From: Pricia antarctica
Lineage (GTDB): Bacteria; Bacteroidota; Bacteroidia; Flavobacteriales; Flavobacteriaceae
Reading direction: 5' to 3'
Assembly (NCBI GenBank): GCA_011050085.1
Contig: DRGL01000084.1
Location: forward strand, 62,001-126,000
Length of the DNA stretch: 64,000 nt
Positions 54,034-63,641 of this stretch are shown piece by piece. Positions within the stretch are counted from its first letter, which is position 1. Each line of letters begins with the position of its first letter. A program made the position numbers and the translations under genes. Under the pieces are notes generated by a model, which searched no databases, was not told where the DNA came from, and saw nothing but the letters and a program-made list of their open reading frames with translations.

Positions 54034-54714
54034 CATATATAACACAGGTGTAGCAATTAGACTTGTCATCTTTCAATTGAAATAGCCTTTGATAAGCGGC
54101 TTACTACACGATTTGACCAACAACTTTGTAATTCCCATCGATCAGTTATTCTTCTGCTAGAAAATTGGGTGATAGCTTGAGTCTTCCCTAAAATAGTATC
54201 CTACAAATATTTGAGCATTCGATTTGAATCCATATGCATCACAATACAAAAATTCAGCAGATTACTATTTCTGAAAAATCAATACCAATAAGGGAGATGT
54301 TCTTATAATACGTTTTATAAGTAAGTTGTGTAATGCTGCCGGTATCAAGATATTTTTATTGCCAATTCAAATAATTTCTTAGCAAATCGCTTTCTGCTCC
54401 ATTCCGTTCAACACGAGGATAAAGTTCTACGGTTCTGCCACCCTAAATCCTTTTTAAAAATTGTAAAATTCGAAATCGTGAATCGTCAAAAAGTTCTACT
54501 CTCTAATACATAAGCTTTTCCCTTAGGTATCCTAAGTAATGTATAGGTCCGACCCAAAATCGGGTTTCCCTTTAGTATTTAGGGATATATCCTATATGAA
54601 TGCATAGTTAATTATAAACAAATTTCTATGCAGGTACATAAGGAACTATGATATTTATCATGTTATAAAACCGCCGTATTCCTCAAATTTGCATCAGGTA
54701 TGAAGTAGACGTGT
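54034..54714. other. AT-rich intergenic region upstream of the cco locus
   Basis: About 680 bases with no credible gene. It holds the promoter for ccoI and an FNR/CRP-type inverted repeat at 54648-54661. A short minus-strand open stretch at 54356-54439 is too small to call. Confidence 0.55.
54648..54661. promoter_or_regulatory. FNR/CRP-type box ATGAT-attt-ATCAT upstream of ccoI
   Basis: A perfect inverted repeat matching the core TGAT-N4-ATCA of FNR/CRP-type sites (full consensus TTGAT-N4-ATCAA). It lies 53 bases before the ccoI ATG. Control of a high-affinity cbb3 oxidase by a low-oxygen regulator of this family is well known, so the position fits. Confidence 0.5.
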
Positions 54715-57111
54715 ATGAATACAATCAGCTGTTACCACTGCGGTGAGGATTGCAGCTCTTCGGCCATAGCAAGTGATGAAAAAAAATTCTGTTGCATTGG
54801 CTGTAAGACGGTATACGAGATATTTTCTTCCAATGATCTTTCCTATTATTATGATTTGCAGTCCGCTGCAGGAGCGACTCCCAAGCTAACGGCGGGAAAA
54901 TATGATTTTCTCGATAACCCCGACATTGTTGAACTTTTAACCGAGTTTAATGACGGCGATTTCCAAATTATAAATCTTTCTATCCCTCACATTCATTGTA
55001 GCTCCTGTATTTGGATATTGGAAAACCTAAAAACGCTGAACCCTTCTATAAGCGGCTCACAAGTAGATTTTCCTAAAAAAAAGGTTCGGATAACTTACAA
55101 GGCTTCTAAAATTTCACTGAAGCAATTGGTCGTTCTCCTCGCTAGAATAGGTTACGAACCCTATTTATCTATGAATGATTCCGATAGTAAAAAAAAGGAT
55201 ACCGATCGCAGTTTGCTTTATAAACTGGCGGTGGCGGGCTTCGCTTTCGGCAACATTATGTTCCTCTCTTTTCCCGATTATTTTGACCTTTCATCTAGCG
55301 ATACCTCTGGTGGAGAATTTTGGCTCAATCGCTATGAAAACGTATTTCGATGGCTCATGTTCCTATTTTCGTTACCCGTAGTTTTTTATGCGGGATGGGA
55401 TTATTTTAGGTCTGTCTTCAAGGGAATACGGAGTAAGATATTGAACATCGATGTACCTATTGCATTGGGCATTTTAGTGCTTTTTCTCAGAAGTACCTTG
55501 GAAATCATTTTCGACTGGGGCAACGGTTTTTTCGATTCCCTAACCGGATTAGTTTTTTTTCTGCTTTTGGGTAAATTCTTCCAACAGAAAACCTATGCCT
55601 TCCTATCGTTCGAACGGGATTATAAATCGTTTTTTCCCATTGCCATTACTAGGATAAATTCCGAAAGAGAAGAGGAAAGCTTACTAGTCAACGCTATACA
55701 AAGCGGGGACCGCCTATTGATTCGGAACGAAGAACTGATACCCGTTGACGGCGTACTTATAAGCGGAAACGCCCGTATTGACTACAGTTTTGTAACCGGT
55801 GAATCGGAACCTGTCAGTAAGCAATCGGGCGATACGGTATTCGCGGGTGGAAAACAATTGCAGGGAGCCATAGAAATGGAAGCCCTGAAATCCGTTTCCC
55901 AAAGCTATTTGACCCAGCTTTGGGGCAATTCCGTTTTTAAACGGGACAAATTGAGCAAGTTCCAGTCTCTTACCGATAGTATTGCAAGGCGATTTACCAT
56001 TGGCGTTTTATCGATTGCCCTCGTAGCGACCGCCTACTGGCTATATGCTGATCCGAGCAAGGCGCTCAATGTTTTTACGGCGGTTCTGATTATAGCCTGC
56101 CCTTGTGCCATCTCCCTAGCCTCACCTTTTACCATGGGGAATATGTTGCGGATTTTCGGTAAGAAAAAATTTTACCTGAAAGATGTGCGAACCATAGAGC
56201 AATTGGCGCAAATCGATACCGCCATATTCGATAAGACCGGAACAATTACCACTTTTGAAAAATCCACGGCCACTTACGAGGGAATGCCCTTGACCGCAGC
56301 CGAAAACTCGCTGTTGAAAAACACATTACGCGCCACTAACCATCCCCTCGGTCGTGCTTTGTACGAACTGCTTACCAGTAATGAACACATTATTCTAGAT
56401 GAATACGAGGAACATTTGGGAAAAGGCGTCGAAGGCAAAAAAGAGAATAATTGCATAAAAATCGGATCAGCGGATTTTGTAGGAACCCACCAAAACGAGG
56501 AAACACTCAACACTGCTGTACATATTAGTTGCAATGGCTGCTACAAAGGCAAATATGTTTTCCATAACCAGTACCGTGAGGGTATTACCGAAGTGTTTTG
56601 TGCCATGTCGGAAACGCTCGAACTTGCGATTTTATCGGGCGACAACGCGGGTGAAAAATCGAGATTGCAGAAACTGCTTCCCAAACGAACCCCGCTTTTT
56701 TTCGACCAAAAACCCGAAAGCAAACTTGAGTTCATCAAAACGCTCCAAGAGCAGGGGAAAAAAGTGCTGATGGTAGGCGATGGTCTTAACGATGCCGGCG
56801 CCTTGGCGCAGGCGGAGGTAGGTATCGCAATTTCGGAAAATGTAAACGTATTTTCCCCTGCATGTGATGGTATTTTGGAAGCCTCCAGTTTCAAGCAGTT
56901 GTATTCCTATATCCTAGCTTCCAAAAAGGCAATGGCCATCATCAAATATAGTTTTATCCTATCCCTATCCTATAATATACTTGGACTCTATTTCGCCGTA
57001 ACAGGACAACTTCAGCCCATAATCGCGGCGATTCTAATGCCTTTAAGCTCAATTAGCGTAGTAAGCTTTGCCACAGTCATGACTAATTTGATGGGAAGGA
57101 AGCTTAAATGA
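54715..57111 (+). CDS. ccoI: Copper P-type ATPase for cbb3 oxidase assembly
   Basis: A 798-residue P1B ATPase. The N-terminus has a cysteine-rich zinc-finger-like module (CYHCGEDC and FCCIGC) followed by an HMA-type domain with IHCSSCIW (about residues 85-165). The membrane motif is CPC (462-464) and the phosphorylation site DKTGT begins at D506. The double N-terminal module is the mark of the FixI/CcoI/CtpA group, which delivers copper to the oxidase in the periplasm, as opposed to detoxification pumps. It is the first gene of the cco locus and starts about 53 bases after the FNR-type box. Confidence 0.92.
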   Translation: MNTISCYHCGEDCSSSAIASDEKKFCCIGCKTVYEIFSSNDLSYYYDLQSAAGATPKLTAGKYDFLDNPDIVELLTEFNDGDFQIINLSIPHIHCSSCIWILENLKTLNPSISGSQVDFPKKKVRITYKASKISLKQLVVLLARIGYEPYLSMNDSDSKKKDTDRSLLYKLAVAGFAFGNIMFLSFPDYFDLSSSDTSGGEFWLNRYENVFRWLMFLFSLPVVFYAGWDYFRSVFKGIRSKILNIDVPIALGILVLFLRSTLEIIFDWGNGFFDSLTGLVFFLLLGKFFQQKTYAFLSFERDYKSFFPIAITRINSEREEESLLVNAIQSGDRLLIRNEELIPVDGVLISGNARIDYSFVTGESEPVSKQSGDTVFAGGKQLQGAIEMEALKSVSQSYLTQLWGNSVFKRDKLSKFQSLTDSIARRFTIGVLSIALVATAYWLYADPSKALNVFTAVLIIACPCAISLASPFTMGNMLRIFGKKKFYLKDVRTIEQLAQIDTAIFDKTGTITTFEKSTATYEGMPLTAAENSLLKNTLRATNHPLGRALYELLTSNEHIILDEYEEHLGKGVEGKKENNCIKIGSADFVGTHQNEETLNTAVHISCNGCYKGKYVFHNQYREGITEVFCAMSETLELAILSGDNAGEKSRLQKLLPKRTPLFFDQKPESKLEFIKTLQEQGKKVLMVGDGLNDAGALAQAEVGIAISENVNVFSPACDGILEASSFKQLYSYILASKKAMAIIKYSFILSLSYNILGLYFAVTGQLQPIIAAILMPLSSISVVSFATVMTNLMGRKLK

Positions 57112-57185
57112 TTATAAAGTGAGTGACATGACCAATATCATATAATCTGAGGTAAGCATAAGTTAGGTTTGCATAAATCACAGGT

Positions 57186-57437
57186 GTGGGCGCTATTTAC
57201 ATTTTATTGGCTGTCAGTATCGCCATCGCGGTCCTTTTTTTTATAGCATTTATCGTTTCCGTCAGTAGTGGACAATACGATGATTCGTACACACCCTCTG
57301 TGCGCATGTTATTCGACAACGAACTGGTAAAGCCCACTTCAGAAAGAAAGTTTGCCCCTGCCAAAAAAGACAAAAGAACCATTACAAATCAACCAAGTAA
57401 AAAGAAAAAGGAAGAAAATGGAAAGCAACGGTCCTAA
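57186..57437 (+). CDS. ccoS: cbb3 oxidase maturation protein CcoS
   Basis: An 83-residue protein with one N-terminal membrane helix (AIYILLAVSIAIAVLFFIAF) and the family sequence SGQYDDSYTPSVRMLFD after it, ending in a lysine-rich tail. CcoS is needed for heme and copper insertion into the oxidase. It begins with GTG at 57186; no better ATG is available in frame. It lies 75 bases after ccoI and 105 bases before the fused oxidase subunit gene, the usual order. Confidence 0.9.
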   Translation: MGAIYILLAVSIAIAVLFFIAFIVSVSSGQYDDSYTPSVRMLFDNELVKPTSERKFAPAKKDKRTITNQPSKKKKEENGKQRS

Positions 57438-57542
57438 AATTTAGGGGGTACAAACGCCGCTACTGCAAGGCGGATTGACAACATCACCTTTACCCGTTCT
57501 AAAGGTCAATTCTTTTTTCCCTTCTCTGAAACCGGTAAATTT

Positions 57543-59741
57543 ATGGAAGTACAGCAATTTTATTATGATAACAAAGTAGTAAAGAATTTTCTTTACGCCA
57601 CGATGTTCTGGGGAATTATAGGCATGTCGGTAGGCCTTCTATTGGCTTTGATGTTTATGTTCCCTAACCTCACCGATGGTATCTCGTGGTTGAGTTTTGG
57701 CCGTCTGCGACCCTTGCACACTAATGCCGTCATTTTTGCCTTTATAGGCAATGCCATATTTGCGGGAGTCTATTACTCCACACAGCGTTTATTGAAGGCA
57801 CGGATGTTCAGCGACTTTCTGAGCAAGTTCAATTTTTGGGGGTGGCAAGCCATCATTGTTGCGGCTGCCATAACACTACCTTTAGGCTATACCAGCTCCA
57901 AGGAATATGCTGAACTGGAATGGCCTATCGATATTGCAATTGCTGTGGTTTGGGTAGCCTTCGGTGTGAACCTTATCGGCACCATGATCAAACGGAGGCA
58001 ACGGCATCTCTACGTGGCCATTTGGTTCTACGTAGCGACCTTCGTAACAGTAGCCGTACTCCATATTTTCAACAGTCTGGCACTTCCGGTGAGTGCCTTA
58101 AAAAGTTATTCCGTCTATGCGGGTGTGCAAGATGCGCTAGTACAATGGTGGTACGGTCATAATGCCGTAGCCTTCTTTTTGACTACGCCGTTTTTAGGAC
58201 TGATGTATTATTTTGTACCCAAGGCCGCAAATAGACCGATTTATTCCTATCGCTTGTCCATCGTCCACTTTTGGTCCTTGATTTTTATTTATATCTGGGC
58301 AGGCCCGCATCATTTGCTCTACTCTACCCTACCCGACTGGGCGCAGAATTTAGGGGTCGCCTTTTCCATTATGTTGCTCGCCCCCTCTTGGGGCGGAATG
58401 ATCAACGGACTTTTGACCCTACGTGGTGCATGGGACAAGGTGCGCACCGACCCGGTTTTAAAATTCATGGTGGTGGCGATTACAGGCTATGGTATGGCCA
58501 CATTTGAAGGGCCCTTGCTTTCCCTAAAAAATGTAAATGCCATTGCCCATTTCAGTGACTGGATTATCGCCCATGTACATGTCGGCGCATTGGCTTGGAA
58601 CGGCTTTTTGACCTTCGGGATGGTCTATTGGCTAGTACCTAAAATGACAAAATCAAAACTTTATTCGATAGGTTTGGCCAATTTCCATTTCTGGATCGGG
58701 ACCCTAGGTATCATTCTTTACACGCTACCCATGTACGTGGCCGGGTTCACCCAAGCCCTTATGTGGAAGGAATTTAATCCGGATGGCACTTTGGTCTATG
58801 GCAACTTCTTGGAAACCGTCAACGAAATTATGCCGATGTATTGGATGCGAGCCGTTGGCGGAAGCCTTTACATCATCGGTGCCTGTATCATGATCTACAA
58901 TGTTGCTGTGACCATCAAACGTGGAAGCGTAGTAGAAGATGAATTGGCCGAAGCACCCGCCCTGACCAGGGTTTCAAAAAGTAGAACAGCGGGAGAGACC
59001 CTACATTCGTGGTTGGAAAGAAAGCCGATCCAATTGACCATTTTGGCAACGGTAGCCATTCTTATCGGGGGTATCGTACAAATTGTACCTACAATTTTAG
59101 TAAAATCAAATATACCGACCATATCCAGCGTAAAGCCATATACGCCTTTAGAGCTTGAAGGCCGAGATCTCTATATCCGGGAGGGCTGCGTCGGTTGCCA
59201 TTCCCAAATGATACGCCCCTTTCGCAGTGAAGTTGAACGCTATGGTGAATATGCCAAGGCAGGGGAGTTCGTTTATGACCATCCGTTTCTTTGGGGAAGC
59301 AAGCGTACAGGTCCTGATTTGCTACGAATCGGTGGCAAATATTCCGATAATTGGCACTTGAACCATATGTACGACCCCCAAAGTATTTCATCAGGTTCCA
59401 TAATGCCATCCTATCAATGGTTAATTAAAAACGAACATGATAGAAGTGGGGTACAGGATAAGATGGAAACAATGGTTTCCTTGGGTGTGCCGTATACAGA
59501 TGAAGATATTGAGAATGCCGAACAATCCATGGAAGCGCAGGCTAGTCAAATACAAAAGAATTTTTACACCGACCCCGATTTTGCAAAAAGTTATGAAGCG
59601 GATAAGACGGATGCACAGGAAAATGGTGTAGCATTTATAGAAATGAAAGATAGGGAAATCGTTGCTCTAATTGCCTATCTGCAGCGGTTGGGCACTGATA
59701 TTAAGGTCAAGGAAACCGAAGAAATAACCTCGAAAAAATAA
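57543..59741 (+). CDS. ccoNO: Fused cbb3 oxidase subunits I and II (CcoN-CcoO)
   Basis: A 732-residue fusion. About residues 1-480 are CcoN with 12 helices and heme/copper ligands in RPLHTNAVIF, WWYGHNAV, AGPHHLLY and HVHVG. After a linker helix (about 500-520) comes CcoO, with the heme c motif CVGCH (C549, C552, H553) and the typical QMIRPFRSEVERYG. The C-terminal QRLGTDIK is the usual CcoO end. The protein is the catalytic core that reduces oxygen to water at low oxygen. CcoN and CcoO are separate in most bacteria; the fusion is typical of Bacteroidota. Confidence 0.96.
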   Translation: MEVQQFYYDNKVVKNFLYATMFWGIIGMSVGLLLALMFMFPNLTDGISWLSFGRLRPLHTNAVIFAFIGNAIFAGVYYSTQRLLKARMFSDFLSKFNFWGWQAIIVAAAITLPLGYTSSKEYAELEWPIDIAIAVVWVAFGVNLIGTMIKRRQRHLYVAIWFYVATFVTVAVLHIFNSLALPVSALKSYSVYAGVQDALVQWWYGHNAVAFFLTTPFLGLMYYFVPKAANRPIYSYRLSIVHFWSLIFIYIWAGPHHLLYSTLPDWAQNLGVAFSIMLLAPSWGGMINGLLTLRGAWDKVRTDPVLKFMVVAITGYGMATFEGPLLSLKNVNAIAHFSDWIIAHVHVGALAWNGFLTFGMVYWLVPKMTKSKLYSIGLANFHFWIGTLGIILYTLPMYVAGFTQALMWKEFNPDGTLVYGNFLETVNEIMPMYWMRAVGGSLYIIGACIMIYNVAVTIKRGSVVEDELAEAPALTRVSKSRTAGETLHSWLERKPIQLTILATVAILIGGIVQIVPTILVKSNIPTISSVKPYTPLELEGRDLYIREGCVGCHSQMIRPFRSEVERYGEYAKAGEFVYDHPFLWGSKRTGPDLLRIGGKYSDNWHLNHMYDPQSISSGSIMPSYQWLIKNEHDRSGVQDKMETMVSLGVPYTDEDIENAEQSMEAQASQIQKNFYTDPDFAKSYEADKTDAQENGVAFIEMKDREIVALIAYLQRLGTDIKVKETEEITSKK

Positions 59742-59746
59742 TAAAT

Positions 59747-59941
59747 ATGCTAAAGTTCGTAAAAGGATATTTAGAAAGTATAGAGGGCGTTGCCACCTAT
59801 CCTATGATATCATTGCTCATCTTCTTCGTGTTTTTTACCGTGCTTTTGTGGTGGGTATTTACCGCCTCCAAAGAGCATGTAGAGGAAATGGGAGCACTGC
59901 CGCTAGAAAATGACGATAACCAACAAAATTTCGAATTATGA
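59747..59941 (+). CDS. ccoQ: cbb3 oxidase subunit CcoQ-like
   Basis: A 64-residue protein with one membrane helix (YPMISLLIFFVFFTVLLWWVFT) and a short acidic tail. The size, the helix and the place between ccoNO and ccoP fit CcoQ, which stabilises the complex. The gene starts five bases after ccoNO and overlaps ccoP by four bases (ATGA). Confidence 0.85.
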   Translation: MLKFVKGYLESIEGVATYPMISLLIFFVFFTVLLWWVFTASKEHVEEMGALPLENDDNQQNFEL

Positions 59942-60903
59942 AAAATAGTTCGACATGGTGGCTCCGAATTCTTGTTGGATTCTTTATCGTATTGGGATTA
60001 ATGGAATATTTCGTGGACTCCGGAAACAAACCGGTAATCTTTGTATACCCCATAGCCCTGGCCTTTATGGTTTTCATATTGCTATTGATGATCGCTATCG
60101 AACTCATAGTGGCGGCCATTGAAAATGTGATGTACCAAACCCTCTCCATCGAAGCCAAGGAACGCTATCTGGCCGTTAAGAATAAAAAATGGGAATGGAC
60201 TTGGGGCAAAAGAGCGTATTTAAAACTTTTGGGTTCTAAACCCATCGAGAAAGAAGGTGAAATCATTCTCGATCACAACTACGATGGCATACGTGAATTG
60301 GACAATGAACTGCCGCCTTGGTGGGTATATATGTTTTATGCGTCTATCGTTTTTGCAGTAGTGTATTTGGCGCGTTTCCACGTATTCGGAGGTTATGACC
60401 AAGAGCTGGAATATGAACGGGAAGTAGCCGCGGCCCAATTGGAAATTGAAGCGTATAAGAAAACGGCAAAGGACTTGGTGGATGAAAACACAGTAGAACT
60501 TCTCATCGATGCCTCAGACCTCAGTTCCGGAAAAACGGTTTTCGAGACCAACTGCATTGCCTGTCACATGGTCGATGGAGGGGGTGGCATCGGACCCAAT
60601 CTGACCGATGAATATTGGATTCTGGGAGGCGGTATAAAAAAGGTTTTCCATACAATTTCGGAAGGAGGTCGCGATGGAAAAGGGATGATAGCTTGGAAAC
60701 AGACCCTAAAACCGATCGAAAGAGCGCAAGTTGCCAGTTATATTCTTAATGAAATCGTTGGTAGCACTCCGGCGAATCCTAAAGCTGCCGAAGGTGATAT
60801 TTGGATTAATCCTAACATGCAAGATGTACCTGCACCGGAAATGCAAATACCGGAACTGGAAGTCGATTCCACGACTTCTGTATCCGACTCCCCATCAAAA
60901 TAA
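59938..60903 (+). CDS. ccoP: cbb3 oxidase subunit III (CcoP) with one heme c
   Basis: A 321-residue subunit. Three helices are predicted: two at the start (about 8-28 and 38-58) and one near 125-145. The motif CIACH (C206, C209, H210), with methionine GMIAWKQ as the distal ligand, gives a single heme c. Proteobacterial CcoP has two CXXCH motifs; only one is visible here. The N-terminal region with the extra helices is also different from the classic form. It passes electrons from cytochrome c to CcoO. The gene overlaps ccoQ by four bases. Confidence 0.93.
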   Translation: MKNSSTWWLRILVGFFIVLGLMEYFVDSGNKPVIFVYPIALAFMVFILLLMIAIELIVAAIENVMYQTLSIEAKERYLAVKNKKWEWTWGKRAYLKLLGSKPIEKEGEIILDHNYDGIRELDNELPPWWVYMFYASIVFAVVYLARFHVFGGYDQELEYEREVAAAQLEIEAYKKTAKDLVDENTVELLIDASDLSSGKTVFETNCIACHMVDGGGGIGPNLTDEYWILGGGIKKVFHTISEGGRDGKGMIAWKQTLKPIERAQVASYILNEIVGSTPANPKAAEGDIWINPNMQDVPAPEMQIPELEVDSTTSVSDSPSK

Positions 60904-60933
60904 GAGGATTCAAAATCAATTTCAGCTAAAACC

Positions 60934-62352
60934 ATGGGTCAAGACCAAGAAAATTTCAGGGATTCTATCGGCACCATCGACGAGGAGGGCAAGCGGGCAT
61001 GGATATTCCCTAAGAAACCGAGCGGCAGGCTGTACCGATATCGTAAATATGTAAGTTACGTTCTACTGATATTTTTGATAAGCGCCCCTTTCGTCAAAAT
61101 CAATGGCAACCAGTTTCTAATGTTCAATGTGCTTGAAAGGCGGTTCAATATCTTCGGTCTCCCATTTTGGCCACAAGACTTTTATTTGTTCGTAATTCTG
61201 ATGATAATCGGGGTGGTGTTCGTAGCGCTTTTTACCGTCGCATTTGGAAGAATTTTTTGTGGATGGATGTGCCCCCAGACCATTTTTATGGAAATGGTTT
61301 TCCGTAGGATCGAATTCTGGATCGATGGGGATAGAGGTGCCCAAATAAAATTGGAACGGCAAGAATGGAATGCGGAAAAAATCAGGAAACGAATTACAAA
61401 ATGGATTGCCTTTTTCATTATATCATTTCTGATTGCAAACGTATTTCTCGCCTATCTTATCGGTAGCGATCGACTGATCCGTTATATCACAGACGGCCCT
61501 TTACAACACGTGAGCACCTTGGTTTCCCTGACACTGTTTACGGCGGTCTTTTATTTCGTCTTTGCTTGGTTCCGTGAACAGGTCTGCATTATTGCTTGCC
61601 CATACGGACGCATGCAGAGCGTCTTATTGGATAATAAATCAATTGTGGTCGCATATGATCATAAAAGGGGCGAGGCCGAAAACGGACGTAAGAAATTTAG
61701 AAAAAGCGAAGATAGGAACGCCTTGGGCCATGGAGATTGCATCGATTGCTTACAATGCGTCAATGTCTGTCCCACGGGAATCGACATCCGAAACGGAACC
61801 CAACTGGAATGTGTCAATTGTACGGCCTGTATCGATGAATGCGATACGATAATGGAAAAAGTAGATCTTCCTAAAGGATTGATTCGGTATGCCAGTGAGG
61901 ATGAAATTGTAAAAAAGAAGAAATTCAAGTTCAACCCCCGATTGAAAGGATACACCGCCGTACTAACCATTTTGACAGGCATATTGGTGGGTATGCTCTT
62001 TCTACGCAGCGATTTGGAGGCCAATATCCTCAGATTGCCAGGGCAACTGTACGAACATAAAGACGGTAATATCATTAGTAATGTATACACGTATAAATTG
62101 GTCAATAAGACGACAAAAAATGTAGAGAACGTACATTTTAAATTATTGTCCCACCAAGGTATCATAAAACTGGTACGCCACGAAGATTTTAGCGTACCTG
62201 CCCAAGAGCTATCCGAAGGTACTCTCTTTATTGAAATACCTAATTCGACCATTAAAAAAGATACCGAAAAATTAAAAATAGGGGTATACAGTAGTGATGA
62301 AATGATAGAAACAACAACCACTACATTTTTAGCTCCACGGAGTTATAAATAA
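60934..62352 (+). CDS. ccoG: cbb3 oxidase accessory protein CcoG (4Fe-4S, copper reductase)
   Basis: A 472-residue membrane protein with about five helices. The iron-sulfur motifs are CGWMCP near residue 109 and CIDCLQCVNVCP near 269, followed by CVNCTACIDECD; the two latter clusters are of the bacterial ferredoxin type. The C-terminal third is an immunoglobulin-like domain. CcoG reduces Cu(II) to Cu(I) for oxidase assembly. The gene lies 30 bases after ccoP and 8 bases before ccoH. Confidence 0.95.
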   Translation: MGQDQENFRDSIGTIDEEGKRAWIFPKKPSGRLYRYRKYVSYVLLIFLISAPFVKINGNQFLMFNVLERRFNIFGLPFWPQDFYLFVILMIIGVVFVALFTVAFGRIFCGWMCPQTIFMEMVFRRIEFWIDGDRGAQIKLERQEWNAEKIRKRITKWIAFFIISFLIANVFLAYLIGSDRLIRYITDGPLQHVSTLVSLTLFTAVFYFVFAWFREQVCIIACPYGRMQSVLLDNKSIVVAYDHKRGEAENGRKKFRKSEDRNALGHGDCIDCLQCVNVCPTGIDIRNGTQLECVNCTACIDECDTIMEKVDLPKGLIRYASEDEIVKKKKFKFNPRLKGYTAVLTILTGILVGMLFLRSDLEANILRLPGQLYEHKDGNIISNVYTYKLVNKTTKNVENVHFKLLSHQGIIKLVRHEDFSVPAQELSEGTLFIEIPNSTIKKDTEKLKIGVYSSDEMIETTTTTFLAPRSYK

Positions 62353-62360
62353 CCAAAACT

Positions 62361-62807
62361 ATGAAAATCAACTGGGGAACAGCGATTGTATTATCATTCG
62401 TAGGCTTTATCACCTTCATACTATTCTTTGTAATACGTATGAGTACCGATAACCGGGTAAACCACGATTTGGTAACAGAAGACTATTACAAAGCCGAGTT
62501 GGGCTATCAAAGAGAAATCGATGGCGAAAACAACGCAAAGGACAATGGCTTTCAACTATCCGTAAAAAAAATTGATGAAGGTCTACTCATCATATTTCCG
62601 AAAGCTTTGGAGTATAAAAATATAGAAGGAACCGTATCCCTTTACAGACCATCCAATAAAAAGTTGGATTTTGATCTGGCCATAATGCTATCCGATGCAC
62701 GTCTGCTCATACCTGACCATCGTTTGTTGGATGGTCGATGGAACATTAAAATTTCTTGGGAATTTGAAAACGAAGCCTATTTACACAAAGAACAAATAAC
62801 CTATTAA
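62361..62807 (+). CDS. ccoH: FixH/CcoH-family protein
   Basis: A 148-residue protein with one N-terminal membrane helix (IVLSFVGFITFILFFVIRM) and a beta-rich domain in the periplasm that includes VTEDYYKAELGYQREID, the family signature. CcoH is needed for stable assembly of the oxidase and binds to CcoI or the mature complex. The gene is 8 bases after ccoG and 1 base before the TauE/SafE-like gene, so the three are surely one transcript. Confidence 0.9.
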   Translation: MKINWGTAIVLSFVGFITFILFFVIRMSTDNRVNHDLVTEDYYKAELGYQREIDGENNAKDNGFQLSVKKIDEGLLIIFPKALEYKNIEGTVSLYRPSNKKLDFDLAIMLSDARLLIPDHRLLDGRWNIKISWEFENEAYLHKEQITY

Positions 62808-62808
62808 A

Positions 62809-63513
62809 ATGCTTTTATCAGCCGTTTTACTGGGATTATTGGGAAGTCTTCACTGCGTCGGCATGTGTGGCCCCATTGCATTTATGCTTCCTGTGGATAG
62901 AACAAACAACTTTAAAAAATTCGGCCAAATCTTCATCTATCATAGCGGGCGACTGTTAGCCTATGGCATCATAGGCCTGATATTCGGCATACTGGGAAAA
63001 GGGCTCTACGTTTTCGGAATGCAACAAAAATTATCCATCGCTATCGGAGTACTAATGATTATCGTGGTACTTGTCCCCAATCGAATCTTTTCCAAATACA
63101 ACCTTTCAAAACCCGTTTATAAAGTAATAGCAAAAGTCAAAAACCGCTTGGGCAGCGAGCTAAAAAAGAAAAGACCAGACACCTTTCTGACGATAGGTTT
63201 TCTCAACGGATTTTTACCCTGTGGACTTGTCTATATGGCTTTACTTGGGGGAATTGCCATGGGAAGTGTATGGTACGGTAGCTTGTATATGATGCTCTTC
63301 GGATTGGGCACCATTCCTCTAATGACGACCGCTATCTATTTTAGTGGATTGCTAAAAGGACCCCTTCGACAAAAAGTAAAAAAAGTAATTCCCGTTTTTG
63401 TTATATGCCTAGGTGTGCTTTTTATTCTCCGTGGTATGGGCTTGGGTATTCCTTATCTATCGCCAAAACCGGTAGTCGAACTAGTGTCAAGCAATTTGGA
63501 ATGTCATGATTGA
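62809..63513 (+). CDS. TauE/SafE-like (HCVGMCGP) membrane protein of the cco locus
   Basis: A 234-residue protein with six predicted helices. It begins GSLHCVGMCGPIAFMLP, the cysteine motif of a TauE/SafE-like group often encoded beside cbb3 or cytochrome-c biogenesis genes, and has FLPCGLVYMALLGGIAMG near 140, another conserved cysteine-proline pair. The cysteines suggest copper or thiol-redox handling as in DsbD-type proteins. A sulfite exporter is the alternative database label, but the location at the end of the ccoI-to-ccoH operon favours an assembly role. Confidence 0.8.
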   Translation: MLLSAVLLGLLGSLHCVGMCGPIAFMLPVDRTNNFKKFGQIFIYHSGRLLAYGIIGLIFGILGKGLYVFGMQQKLSIAIGVLMIIVVLVPNRIFSKYNLSKPVYKVIAKVKNRLGSELKKKRPDTFLTIGFLNGFLPCGLVYMALLGGIAMGSVWYGSLYMMLFGLGTIPLMTTAIYFSGLLKGPLRQKVKKVIPVFVICLGVLFILRGMGLGIPYLSPKPVVELVSSNLECHD

Positions 63514-63641
63514 CGGCAACTATCAAGCAATTCCTTACCAGCACTATCATTCTTCGCTCGTTGCTTTCCAATGGAAATTTATCAATTCCCATAACCCTTT
63601 CAGACAATTGGATGTACCGAACTCATAACGCTAATTTTATT

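Noticed and set aside
54356-54439. Minus-strand open stretch of 27 codons that reads like protein (VELYPRVERNGAESDLL)
   Set aside because: There is a stop just upstream, no start codon and no identifiable family. It could be a gene remnant, but this length is within chance.
61659-62321. 220-residue minus-strand open frame opposite ccoG
   Set aside because: CcoG is certain from its Fe-S motifs and gene context. The opposite frame is Ser/Phe/Leu-rich noise.
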